Below are positions 48,306 through 57,660 of a stretch of 64,000 nt of DNA, piece by piece (position 1 is the first letter of the stretch; each line of letters begins with the position of its first letter). The notes beneath the pieces were generated by a model that was given only the letters and a program-made list of their open reading frames with translations, did no database searches and had not been told where the DNA came from. The stretch lies in contig JAHDYR010000038.1 in the NCBI GenBank assembly GCA_019828565.1, positions 558,001 through 622,000 of the forward strand, in the 5' to 3' direction. Position numbers and translations under genes: made by a program. Source of the DNA: Carpediemonas membranifera (lineage: Eukaryota > Fornicata).

Positions 48306-48890
48306 ATGGAGCAGAGCCTGTTCAAGCCCATCCAGCGAAAGATGCCAGATCTTTCTTCCATGATGCCAGAATTGGTGAATCGTGTGAAGATTATGGCGCT
48401 CGGGGACCCAGGAGTCGGAAAATCATGCCTCATCAAGCGTTTCTGCGAAGGCCGCTTCCTTGAGAAGTACATCTCGACGATAGGAATAGATTATGGTGTT
48501 CGGGAAGTCCGTGTGGCAGGAAAGTCCGTCAAGGTGAACTTCTGGGACGTCTCAGGCCATCCCCAGTATCTCGAGATCAGGAACGAATTCTACGGCGACA
48601 GCCAGTGCATCATAGTCATCTACGACGTCTCCAACCGCCAGTCCTTCTCCAATATCGGCAAGTGGTTGACCGAAGCGGTAGAATGCGGCTTCGACCAGGC
48701 CCGCTCGTCCATCGTCCTCGTTGGTACCAAGACTGACAAGACTAGAGCCATCTCCACCGATGAGGGCAAGCGGCTGGCTGAAACCAATGGCTTTGCGTTC
48801 TTTGAAGCCTCAGCTAAGAGCGGCGAGGGTGTGTCCGACATGTTCACCGCCGTGTTCCAGGCCGTGTGCAAGAAGGCGTGGGCTGAGTGA
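48306..48890 (+). CDS. RJL-family (DNAJC27/RBJ-like) small GTPase without J domain
   Basis: 194 residues from ATG 48306. G1 is GDPGVGKSC, and switch I includes STIGIDYGVREVRV with the conserved G2 Thr. G3 is WDVSGHP, with His-Pro instead of the Gln used for GTP hydrolysis in Rab; this change is typical of RJL. G4 is GTKTDK (NKxD in Rab) and G5 is EASAKSG. It matches DNAJC27 closely (IKRFCEGRFLEKYISTIGID; IRNEFYGDSQ). No prenylation Cys at the C-terminus and no J domain, as in many protist RJLs. RJL presence has been linked to flagellated species. Confidence 0.9.
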   Translation: MEQSLFKPIQRKMPDLSSMMPELVNRVKIMALGDPGVGKSCLIKRFCEGRFLEKYISTIGIDYGVREVRVAGKSVKVNFWDVSGHPQYLEIRNEFYGDSQCIIVIYDVSNRQSFSNIGKWLTEAVECGFDQARSSIVLVGTKTDKTRAISTDEGKRLAETNGFAFFEASAKSGEGVSDMFTAVFQAVCKKAWAE

Positions 48891-49135
48891 TAGGCCATAC
48901 ACAGCTACTGTGCAATACCACTGAGTGATACATCAGGGCCAGTCTTGGCCGCCGGGAGCCTGACCCAGGTGTTGGCCGGATCTGCCATGCCCCGCGAACC
49001 GCGAACTACGGGGTTGAATACGTTCAAAAGTTGCACGCCGTCTCACTCTATCCTCCGGTTTGCTTGAATTCTGCTATTGATACTCCATTTATGGTTTATG
49101 GGCCCGTCATGTATGGTCCATGACAGGACGGGGGA

Positions 49136-50011
49136 ATGCTGAGAACCGTGGCCTATAGACACTTTTCGACAGCGTTGTTTGCTGACAGTATCTCTTCGTC
49201 GTTATCTAAGCTTACAAACGCTATATCTAATGTTATTGAGCCGGAATTTGAGCCGTTTGCGCAACTCTCACTTGAGAACGTTGATTTGGACGTCCCTGAA
49301 GAGGAAGAGGAAGTTTTTTCTGCCGAGGATGCACCTGAACATAGCGCCATTGCGTATAGACCGGGCCCCCTTGTCGCTGTGGGCCGTACATACTCTCCGG
49401 GGCTCTCTCCCGCCCGCAGACGCCTCTACAAGGCCCTCTCGCTGACCCCGATCGTCGGGTTCTTCTTTGATCGGTTCCTCTACGATCAAGACGACAATGA
49501 GGGATGGCTCAAGCTCGGTAACAGTCAGTGGGGCAAGGGCACGGAACTTGGTATCAACGTCGGCCTCGTGTCCGCGTGGATCCCGCAGTTTGTCGCCCAG
49601 ATCATGGAAGCGTACTTCATGAACGACGTGGCGACGCTCCGTGAGTGCTGTGCCGACGGAGCTTTGTCTATTCTTCTGCAAGGCTTGAAGGAGCAGCGAG
49701 ACAAGCACCTCAGCGTACAAGGGCGCACTTACCGTATCGGCACGACTGACCTGGCCCGCGTTGGCGGCGACGACAGGCCCACGCTGACCGTGAACTTCAC
49801 TCTGAGCCACTTCTTCCGGGTCAACGACCCTCGGGGCCACTGTCTCCATGGGAGTAAGAAGGGCCGCGACTACACGTACACGGCCACGATCTCCCCCGAG
49901 AAGGGGCAGTGGGTCGACCTGACTGAGGGCGACGCCAAGGAGGAGGTGCGGTGGATGCTCACCGACATACACGCGGAGACGGTGGACTACGTCGCGAACA
50001 AGGAGGAGTAG
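49136..50011 (+). CDS. Tim44-like domain protein
   Basis: 291 residues from ATG 49136. The first 20 residues (MLRTVAYRHFSTALFADSIS) are basic, Ser/Thr-containing and free of acid until Asp17, as in mitochondrial-type presequences. An acidic linker precedes a C-terminal domain of about 150 residues with the Tim44-like/MBA1 pattern: IMEAYFMNDVATLRECCADG, LQGLKEQRDKHLSV, and later beta strands ending VRWMLTDIHAET. Tim44 tethers Hsp70 to the inner-membrane import channel. This suggests a mitochondrion or mitochondrion-related organelle with matrix import. Assignment by pattern. Confidence 0.55.
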   Translation: MLRTVAYRHFSTALFADSISSSLSKLTNAISNVIEPEFEPFAQLSLENVDLDVPEEEEEVFSAEDAPEHSAIAYRPGPLVAVGRTYSPGLSPARRRLYKALSLTPIVGFFFDRFLYDQDDNEGWLKLGNSQWGKGTELGINVGLVSAWIPQFVAQIMEAYFMNDVATLRECCADGALSILLQGLKEQRDKHLSVQGRTYRIGTTDLARVGGDDRPTLTVNFTLSHFFRVNDPRGHCLHGSKKGRDYTYTATISPEKGQWVDLTEGDAKEEVRWMLTDIHAETVDYVANKEE

Positions 50012-50207
50012 GGTGGCATCTGTTATAAAGTCTATCCGAGGAATTCTTGGAACGAAGAAAAGTAATTGGACCACAAGAATGGCAGACGAGACAATCATGA
50101 TGATATCTGTACGACAAGTGTGTCATGCCGTCAACTGCTGGGCCATGGCGACCTCACGTGACTCGGTTGACTCCGCTGTGTTCTTGCCCAAATCGAGAAA
50201 GTGTCTG

Positions 50208-51066
50208 ATGCAGCGTGAGGACATTAAGGAGCAAATAAGCAAGGTAGAAGAGCTCAAAGCAATCTATAGTAGTAAGATTGAGTATGTATTTCCTCCAAAC
50301 CTCACACAGAGAGATATCTAAGCGCACCGCCGAGATCGGTTTCTCAGAGGCAGTTATAGCCTTGAAAACGGAAGCAGATAACGAAATAGCTGTGTGCACG
50401 AAGGTCCTGCGCGACATGGCTCGTATCCTCACCCAGTTCGACCGCGTTCCCCCCTCGACAGCCCTGCCGTGCGCCGCCACACCGGGCACAGTGATACTAG
50501 CCCGTCTCCCGGACGTGGGCATGGTCCCTGCCTCAATTAGAGTTCGCTACAGTGCGATCAAGTTCAGTGTTTCGTTTATTGGGACCGAGGCCGAGGGCGA
50601 GGTCTTCCTCAGCGAACTGAGGAACCCGGCCCTCGAGAACAGCGGCATGGACCCCGCAAAGGGCCAGGAGGTATTCGCAATTACGCCCAGCAGCGTCAAG
50701 TACATCAAAGCGGAGTTCCTGGAGTGGACCCAGTTCCCTGAGGCCCGAGTCACAGTCGCCGGGCACACGGTCCTCGCGCCGTTCGTAGTAATGGCCACGG
50801 ATGCCATGGCGCAGTGGGTGGCAAAGGGGAAGGTGACAGTCAGTGCAGATGGAGTGGCCCAGGCGAAGGCAGCGAAGAGGAAGGCGGAGAAGACGAAGGC
50901 ACCCCACGGGGCTATGGAAGAAGTCGTGGCTGTGTTGCAGGGCGGGCATAAGAGCGCGCTAGACTCACTGAAGGCCAGTGGAAAGGCGGAAAGGCAGACT
51001 ACTGCTGCAACGAACGCCAAGCAGGTCGCCGCGTGGAAGAAGTGGCAGAAGCGCAGCAGGACTTGA
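50208..51066 (+). CDS. Probable SGF29-like tandem-Tudor protein, one mini-intron
   Basis: Exons 50208-50281 and 50310-51066, with a 28-nt intron GTATGTATTT...CTCACACAG; 276 residues. The splice gives KIEEISKRTAEIGF, continuing an N-terminal coiled coil. From about residue 80 the domain resembles the SGF29 tandem Tudor: PGTVILARLPDVGMVPASI, then KGQEVFAITPSSVKYIKAEF and a last strand VLAPFVVMA. SGF29 reads H3K4me in SAGA-type complexes. The C-terminus is an extra Lys/Ala-rich tail. The start codon is a choice: the frame is open further upstream to about 50013. Confidence 0.5.
50282..50309 (+). other. Spliceosomal mini-intron, 28 nt
   Basis: GTATGTATTT...CTCACACAG. It joins two coiled-coil frames. 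Confidence 0.75.
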
Positions 51067-51139
51067 TTGACTTTACATGATATACGTCGCGTGTGATGAG
51101 CTCGACGGTCCAGTCCCGCGTGGCGGTCAGTTGGCGTCT

Positions 51140-51401
51140 GCGGCGGGTAGCGATTCTCGGATGGTCTGGGTGACCGAGGGCGTCACCCACTGCTACTTTG
51201 GAATGAAGCGTGAAGCGTGCTAGCATGATCCCTGTTGAGGCGACAGAAGTCAGGTTTGCCCTCAACAGACTCCGCGACTCCACCGGCCAGTGGTTTGAAC
51301 TGGTGGGCGAGGAAGATGGGGTGGCTGAGCTTGTCGAGTGCAAGGCACCCAGATGGTCGGTGGACATCATTCCCGTCGACATCGACCCGTTTCACCCATA
51401 A
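51140..51401 (+). pseudogene. C-terminal fragment of the RCC1-type family
   Basis: On the plus strand, RMVWVTEGVTHC and, after a broken junction near 51200-51225, IPVEATEVRFALNRLRDSTG and GVAELVECKAPRWSVDIIPV match the C-terminus of the minus-strand gene at 17509-19115 (RMVWVTEGLTHC; GVAELVKCKAPKRWTYIIPV). Nothing upstream belongs to the family because the Tudor-like gene ends at 51066. It is a truncated duplicate. Confidence 0.75.
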
Positions 51402-52163
51402 ACTTCATGTGCCCTCTCTGTCTCCCACCGTCATCATCCGTTCAAGCATTGCCTCCGAAACACTGCCACCCTCTCCACAAGCGACATTACCCCGGTCCAT
51501 TGTCGCCAGGTACAGACGGTGAGAGGTATAGCTGGCCCTATACCATCTCTGCCTTCTCTCCTTCGATCCGGGTGGCCATCAGAACTGAATGAAGGCGCGG
51601 GCGATATCGGAGGAAGGGTGCATTGCAAAGTGGAGGCAGAGAATGAATCGTTTATGGAGATTTGAGGTCCTTGATGTTGTTATATAGGGCTGTTGCGCCG
51701 CTTTGAGCACTACCCGACGGTGAAACATTCGGGAAGCTTCCAAGGCGACGCATGGTATAGCAATCGATTGGCGACAACCATTTTGTTGTTAAAAGGTTCT
51801 CATGGCATCGAGAGCAGCTTTTTCGATAAGATGTCTTTCATCAAGCGTTTTTTTTCATGCAAACCTTTTCTCACATTTTTTCATACAGTCTGCGAAGTCC
51901 ATCCCGAGGAGGCCCCGGCACACGATGGGCGTGGCCGGAGCTCACTGGAGCTCACTACACTCTCGCTCTCAGGCATTTATCACAAGCTACAACATCTAGA
52001 GGTCCCAGCATATCCACGGATTGCCGAACGCGCGCACACGACGTGGGTCCACGGTCGCGCCCTGGCTCATCAGCTGGCCGTCGCGCGTCTCCATCAGCCC
52101 CTTACAAACGAGAAGTCATAACCTGCACCACACTGACGACGATTCATTAATCAACCTCAAGCA
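51402..52163. other. Spacer, nothing recognised
   Basis: About 760 bp between the RCC1 fragment and the SNARE gene. Several overlapping short frames lack recognisable content. Confidence 0.4.
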
Positions 52164-52841
52164 ATGGCGAAGCTCACCGCTGAGGCCTGGGAAGAGAAAT
52201 ATAACCAGCTTATTGCGTACAAGGATCAGATGGGCGAGCTCAAGCGAACCAACGCGAAGCTTAAGTTCGATGCTGCCAGTGGACGTGCTGATGCGCTGTA
52301 CAAGGAGATGAAGCGAGATATCTCAACCTTTAGGAGCAACATGACCATGTACAGGCTAACGAGCACCCAAGTTACTGGCATGACGAAGAAGCTCGAGGAC
52401 GTTCGCCGCACCATCCTCCACATTACAGGCACGACGACCAAGCCCACAGGCCCAGCTCGCCAGCGGAAGTCCACATACGAAGAGACCGAGCAGTCCCGGG
52501 GGATGGACAACGCCAGCATGCTGTCGTACCAGCAGGACGAGCTCAAGGGCCTGGACACTCACCTGGATGCGTTGCACGACACCGTTAGGACTATCAGGAT
52601 GACCAGTGAGGACATCGGGGACGAGCTAGACCGGGGGGATGACATCATCGACGAGACATCTAGCTTGATGACGAAGCAGACAGGAAAGCTCGGCAAGGCG
52701 ACCAAGCGCATCAAGAAGACGCGCCGTATCACCAAGGGTGGGCTGTCCCTCATCTGCCTCAACGCGTGCGTCTTTCTGCTGCTGATCATCATTTTCCTCA
52801 GCGCCCTATTCATCCCTTCGGGATGGCCCGTCAACCATTGA
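52164..52841 (+). CDS. Qc-type SNARE (syntaxin 6/8-like)
   Basis: 225 residues from ATG 52164. The N-terminal 85 residues form helices. The SNARE motif runs from about residue 122 (YQQDELKGLDTHLDALHDTV) to about 187, with a central Gln/acidic layer near DIGDELDRGDDIIDE. A basic stretch (KRIKKTRR) precedes a C-terminal tail anchor (LSLICLNACVFLLLIIIFLS) with a short lumenal end. The class is Qc by pattern. It works in vesicle fusion with Qa, Qb and R partners. Confidence 0.85.
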   Translation: MAKLTAEAWEEKYNQLIAYKDQMGELKRTNAKLKFDAASGRADALYKEMKRDISTFRSNMTMYRLTSTQVTGMTKKLEDVRRTILHITGTTTKPTGPARQRKSTYEETEQSRGMDNASMLSYQQDELKGLDTHLDALHDTVRTIRMTSEDIGDELDRGDDIIDETSSLMTKQTGKLGKATKRIKKTRRITKGGLSLICLNACVFLLLIIIFLSALFIPSGWPVNH

Positions 52842-52987
52842 TGCTAGATGTAAAGTTTTTGTTTACAGTACCGTGCAGGCAAGCCCCTATGCCTTCCCTT
52901 GCAGGTCAGCGTCCAGGCAGCCCAGTGAAGAGCTTTGTGCACTTTATGCTCACAATTCCTTCAAGTGCTTTCCAGATTTCCTGTGGC

Positions 52988-54754
52988 ATGGGCACGACAA
53001 TAATGATGTCTAGGGCGAACGAACCGAAGATTTTCGCGGCTAGGGAAGCGGAAGCGGATAATTTTCTCCACGAGTTCCGCTCTTTTCGCGATGCCCGATT
53101 CTCCATTCTTGCCTCGCAGCAGGATGCGTCCACGCAGATGTCAAACGGCACAGAAGAGTCCTTTTCACAGACCAACTGGGTACCAAGCGTCAACGACTGC
53201 ACCCAGTACCAGCTCCCCGAGTTTTCCCAACAGGACCTTGAGTCCCGCCTCAACGACCCCGCCCTCTTCCAGTTCATCAGCCACGCCTCTGACCAGGTAG
53301 AGAGTGCACTATTCCAAAACGAGAGAGACGTTTGGGGCCCCTTTTTGACGAGAGACGAGGACGACGACTTTGAGCTCGGCGGCGGATCTCATACAGGTCT
53401 GGAGGAGAAACAGAGCTTCTCACACCTCGCAATCAGCAAGGGGAAGATGCTTTCGTGCGCCAGGTGGATGCCCGGCCACAAGGACGGTGCTGTCGCTGTC
53501 TCGTGCTCAGACGCCGTGCCCTTCAACGTCCGGGCCGGCTCGACCATCCCGGAGGACGCGCATGTCCTCATCTGGTCGTTCAAGGACCCGATCAAGCCCC
53601 TTGCCATCCTCGTGGCCCCCAACAATGTAGAGACACTCGAGTTCTCGCCCAACGGAACACACTTAGCGGGCGGACTCAGCTCGGGCCAGATTTGCATATG
53701 GTCGGCCGAGGAGGCGATTGCTACGACAACGGCAGACATACCTATCGAGCCCCTGCGGATGTCGTCCCCCTTTGCCATTGCATACACGCCGTTTGGTCAC
53801 GTTGGGCAGGTTACGGCACTCACATGGCTTTCCAACACCACATTCGTATCCGTAGCTGACGACGGCACGATGTGCACCTGGGATGTGGCCAAGGAGGTCG
53901 ACGGCATGCTCGTCCCCACGGCCCAGACCGCTCTCATGGAGGGCGAGGCCAAGTTCTTCCCCACCGCCGTCGCCACCACCCGCATAGCACATCAGTTCGA
54001 CCTCCCCGAGGGCTTTGCAGACGCCGAGGAGTTCGTCCACTCCCGCCGCTGGGCCGAGCTCGAGCACGGACACCGCAGGAACAAGTCGAAGGCAGACCCC
54101 GAAGCCGAGCCCCCCGCCTGCACAAACATCCTCGTGGCAGGCTTTGATGGAGTCATTTCACCCCTGCCCACGGCCGTCATCGCAGGCCCGCAGCTCCGCC
54201 TGCCCAGGCCGTTCAACGCCCACGAGGCGGAGGCCCCCATTCTCTCGGTCCAGCCGGCCCCTCTCGTGCGGTCACTGCTCCTCACATGCACCCCAGTATC
54301 CTTCTCCATCTGGGACTCGGGCGTCCCGTTCCCTGTCTACACATCGCCGCCGATGCCTGGCATGCTGACGGGCGCCATATGGTCCGAGTCCAGGCCTGCT
54401 GTGGTCATTGTGTCGCGCGTTGACGGTGTTGTTGATCTGTGGGATCTGCTGGATCGGACGCACGAGCCATATATTTCCTCGCCGGTCGCGATGTCGGCGA
54501 TTACCGCGCTGTCTTATGCCGTTAAAGTGCGTTGTCCCGATGCAACTGGCCGGGGCACGCATCTCCGCGACATCATTGCTGCTGGCGACGACAAGGGAGC
54601 GCTACACGCGCTCGAGGTGCCCAAGATTCTCTCGCAATATTCGACCGCAGCCCACACATCTACCCAGGGGCGGCAGAAGCACGAGCTCTCGGTGTTGGTC
54701 CACCATGTCGTCAAGGAGGTCGAGAAGACTGTCTACGTGAAGCAGTGGCAGTAG
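52988..54754 (+). CDS. Axonemal dynein intermediate chain, DNAI3/WDR63-like
   Basis: 588 residues from ATG 52988; earlier in-phase ATGs overlap the SNARE gene or its stop. An N-terminal region of about 150 residues precedes WD40 blades. The signature HVLIWSFKDPIKPLAILVAP followed by TLEFSPNGTHLAGGLSSGQI matches DNAI3/WDR63 (IC140), an inner-arm dynein I1/f intermediate chain. Later blades include FVSVADDGTMCTWDVAKEVD and IVSRVDGVVDLWDLLDRTHE. The usual N-terminal extension of the family is shortened. It predicts motile flagella with I1 dynein. Confidence 0.8.
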   Translation: MGTTIMMSRANEPKIFAAREAEADNFLHEFRSFRDARFSILASQQDASTQMSNGTEESFSQTNWVPSVNDCTQYQLPEFSQQDLESRLNDPALFQFISHASDQVESALFQNERDVWGPFLTRDEDDDFELGGGSHTGLEEKQSFSHLAISKGKMLSCARWMPGHKDGAVAVSCSDAVPFNVRAGSTIPEDAHVLIWSFKDPIKPLAILVAPNNVETLEFSPNGTHLAGGLSSGQICIWSAEEAIATTTADIPIEPLRMSSPFAIAYTPFGHVGQVTALTWLSNTTFVSVADDGTMCTWDVAKEVDGMLVPTAQTALMEGEAKFFPTAVATTRIAHQFDLPEGFADAEEFVHSRRWAELEHGHRRNKSKADPEAEPPACTNILVAGFDGVISPLPTAVIAGPQLRLPRPFNAHEAEAPILSVQPAPLVRSLLLTCTPVSFSIWDSGVPFPVYTSPPMPGMLTGAIWSESRPAVVIVSRVDGVVDLWDLLDRTHEPYISSPVAMSAITALSYAVKVRCPDATGRGTHLRDIIAAGDDKGALHALEVPKILSQYSTAAHTSTQGRQKHELSVLVHHVVKEVEKTVYVKQWQ

Positions 54755-55235
54755 GGGATGGTGTTGTGAATAAATCGTTGTATCAGCGGTGATGTAGTGA
54801 ATGGTGGTGTAGGGCTGGATGATAGGTATGTGTGAGGACTGCGCGGGACACATCATGATGTGCCGTATCCGAGGCAACTATTGAGTATCAAGTGCGAGAC
54901 CACTGGCAGGGTTCATGTGCGGTGAACCTTCCTGACCCACGCTCGAGTCGATTTTCATACAGATCCTTTGTCCCTGAAGGCATGCTCGATCGACACTGCG
55001 AATCGTATCAATTTGTATGTGCATTATGATCACATAACCGGTCCCACTGGTCCAACGTTGTCAGCGGCCCGACCTGGCTAGCCCAGGAGCGGAGCAGCGA
55101 GTAACGTTCGCGAAACGGGAGTAGATGTCGTAGTTGCCACGGATAATGGCGATGGCTACGCGCTGGTACAGGGCTGTAGGTGACCAGTCCGCGAGCCTTA
55201 TCCTGCGTGACTCCGCCTCTGAGGCCGGAGGCGCA
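54755..55235. other. Spacer, nothing recognised
   Basis: About 480 bp between DNAI3-like and Rad9-like genes. The phase of the Rad9-like gene is open from about 55134 but without a stronger start. Confidence 0.4.
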
Positions 55236-56834
55236 ATGCAAGCATCGCAGGAAAGTGATGACGATCAGGTGACTGTAGTGTTTTCAATTGCTGCGTGGAA
55301 GGCTCTTGGACGTGTAATTGGCTTTTCAAGCAAGATCTCTGAAGACATTTGCTTCGTATTCTACTATAACCCTCCTTCTCGCGGATTGAATCCTTCTTCA
55401 ACTGGGCCAGTGATGGCTACTCGCGTTGTTCACAGCGGAGAGACTATCTTTGCCAACGTAGCGTACCAAACGAAGTTCTTTACCATGATCAACATCCGTG
55501 AAGACCTCCAACCGACGCCCGCGGATCCCCTCTTCTACTGGCTCCCCGCCAAGGCGCTCCAGACACTGTTCACATACCGCCAAGACATGGAGGAGATCAC
55601 CCTTCACCTCACACCCCTCTCGTTCACGACTTGCTTCCAAGTATCTGACGGGTCCGCTTCCATCTCATACGCCGTGCGGTGTGTGGACCATGATACGTAC
55701 CTAGCTCAAGCCCACTACGCCAAGCGGCAGTCAGATATCCCCCAGGAAGGCGACGAACCGACGCCCACCCTCTCCGTCGTCCAGGCCCCGCCGGACTTGC
55801 TTAAGACCCGCATGGCGACGATAGCCTCGGCCACTGGGTCAAGCATGTCGGAGGCGAGCACGGTACAGTGGACGTGGGCCCAGGACGGCCTCACACTCCA
55901 GCCTGGGGGCGGGTCGACCATGTGCGAGAGCCAGGTCGGCCATGACGTGTTCAGCGGCGCGTTCGTGGTCGCCCCGGCCTCGTTCAAAACAGACTTGCCC
56001 TCAGTAACCGCTTTCCTCGCCATGTGCGGCCATTTACATACAATGCTGCCCCATGTAACAATCAGCTTCCTCCCGCCCCCCTCGTGTGCCGTCCTCACCG
56101 TCTCCCTCCACAACGTGGTCGAGATCGACCTCGTCTTGAGCACGGAATACGTCGAGATGTCCCACCGCCGTCTGGGGTCGACCGCCCTCACCATCACCGG
56201 CCCCAACACCGTCGGCCGCACGCCCGTCCTCGACCAATCCATGCTCCCCCAGCGGCCTAGTGCTGCGAACACACCCGTGCGGCCGGACCTGCGCCAGGCA
56301 GTGAACACGAGCGGGCTCAACGCCACGCATATGTCGTTCAACAACCAGTCGTTCCAGGGGGAGATGGGGATGCCCCAGAGGCCGCAGCCCCCGCGCCGAC
56401 AGCAGCAGATGCCCCCGCCCGCCCCACAGACCGCGAACACGCCGCATATGGCGGCCAACATGCTCGGGGCTGGGCTCGGGCAGTTTAGTGCTGGGCCTCC
56501 GGTGCTGTTTTCCGGACATTCTACTGGCCCCGCGCACTTTAGGCAGGCTGCCCCCAGGAAATTTACCGAGATCGGGGGCGGGGTGACTCCAACGACTCCA
56601 AGGCCACAGCGGACCCCAGCGGAGGAGTACGACCGGCCAGACCCCCGAGCCACGCCAGTGCCTAAGCGGACAATGATTGAGTCGACCCAGATCTCGGACG
56701 GGCCGGTGCAGCAAGAGAGCTCGCGTGTTCTGGCAAGCGCGTCACAGAATTATTCGCAGGTTAACCGTATGAGAGCAGCAGCACTGCCGGAGCTGAATGC
56801 GATGTTCAGTGATAGTGACTATGAGAGTGACTAA
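55236..56834 (+). CDS. RAD9: Rad9-like subunit of the 9-1-1 checkpoint clamp
   Basis: 532 residues from ATG 55236 (ATG 55146 would add 30). Residues about 1-310 have the two-lobed PCNA-like pattern: VFSIAAWKALGRVIGFSSKI, FFTMINIREDL, EEITLHLTPLSFTTCFQVSD, then VVAPASFKTDLPSVTAFLAM and VTISFLPPPSCAVLTVSLHN, VVEIDLVLSTEY at the end of the second lobe. The C-terminal 200 residues are disordered, Pro/Gln-rich with Ser/Thr-Pro sites and an acidic end (MFSDSDYESD), as in the phosphorylated Rad9 tail that recruits TopBP1. The three-subunit clamp is loaded at damaged DNA. Rad1 and Hus1 are not in the window. Confidence 0.75.
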   Translation: MQASQESDDDQVTVVFSIAAWKALGRVIGFSSKISEDICFVFYYNPPSRGLNPSSTGPVMATRVVHSGETIFANVAYQTKFFTMINIREDLQPTPADPLFYWLPAKALQTLFTYRQDMEEITLHLTPLSFTTCFQVSDGSASISYAVRCVDHDTYLAQAHYAKRQSDIPQEGDEPTPTLSVVQAPPDLLKTRMATIASATGSSMSEASTVQWTWAQDGLTLQPGGGSTMCESQVGHDVFSGAFVVAPASFKTDLPSVTAFLAMCGHLHTMLPHVTISFLPPPSCAVLTVSLHNVVEIDLVLSTEYVEMSHRRLGSTALTITGPNTVGRTPVLDQSMLPQRPSAANTPVRPDLRQAVNTSGLNATHMSFNNQSFQGEMGMPQRPQPPRRQQQMPPPAPQTANTPHMAANMLGAGLGQFSAGPPVLFSGHSTGPAHFRQAAPRKFTEIGGGVTPTTPRPQRTPAEEYDRPDPRATPVPKRTMIESTQISDGPVQQESSRVLASASQNYSQVNRMRAAALPELNAMFSDSDYESD

Positions 56835-56981
56835 ACACGCAGCATGACTTGGCTTGGGTCAATTTTTACCAGTCAGTGTCCTGAGTATCACTTGATGTGA
56901 GACGCTTTGTGGCCAGCTTTGCCGTGCTTGGTCAAAAATCTCCATATTTTTTTCTTGCAAAAAAGCCAAGACTTTGTACAA

Positions 56982-57461
56982 ATGGCTGAAGACGCTGGCG
57001 TTATCCGCATTAAGCTTTCCGACGGTGAGATCGTTGAGTATGACAAGAACCGCCTCATCGAGGAGTCGAGATTCTTCGCTGACGCTTGCGCTGGTTCCGA
57101 GGGCCCCCACGAGATCCCTGTAACCACCGCTATCTGGGGCAAGATCAAGTCCTGGCTTGATGTTCCCCGCTCTGACGACAACAGTGAGGATAGCGAGCTT
57201 CGCCGTTTCGAGAAGACCATGTTCAACGCGAACAACCAGCCCGAGATTTTCGGCACGATGATTGCGTCCGACTTCCTCCAGATGGACCTCCTCACCGATG
57301 CTGGCATCGACTTCGTCGCCAACATGATGCGTGGCAAGACCCCCAAGGAGCTCCGCCGCCTCTTCAACATCCCCATGGACTGGTCTCCGTCGGAGATCAG
57401 CGAGCTCAAGGAGAAGTACCCCTTCCTCAAGGACTCCGACGTGTTCGACCCCGTGGACTAA
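56982..57461 (+). CDS. SKP1: SKP1, SCF ubiquitin ligase adaptor
   Basis: 159 residues from ATG 56982. The BTB/POZ-like N-terminal part is IRIKLSDGEIVEYDKNRLIE. The F-box-binding C-terminus is diagnostic: LDVPRSDDNSE, MIASDFLQMDLLTDAGIDFV, ANMMRGKTPKELRRLFNIP, and the near-terminal acidic helix SEISELKEKYPFL. SKP1 links cullin-1 to F-box proteins. Usual length (about 160) and intact. Confidence 0.95.
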   Translation: MAEDAGVIRIKLSDGEIVEYDKNRLIEESRFFADACAGSEGPHEIPVTTAIWGKIKSWLDVPRSDDNSEDSELRRFEKTMFNANNQPEIFGTMIASDFLQMDLLTDAGIDFVANMMRGKTPKELRRLFNIPMDWSPSEISELKEKYPFLKDSDVFDPVD

Positions 57462-57660
57462 ATATGTGAAATTGCATCATTCATTGACTTGAAGACAGCC
57501 CGAGCTCGAGAATCAGAGCTTGTGGTCAAATGGCGCTTTGCTGTGGAGCTTTACCTGGGTCTTGTGCCCTAAACCACGGACTTAATGATGAATTTTGGAT
57601 GCATAACAGTCAGCCCAGACCTCATCCCATTGAAACACCTGCCCAGGAAGACGTTGGGCG

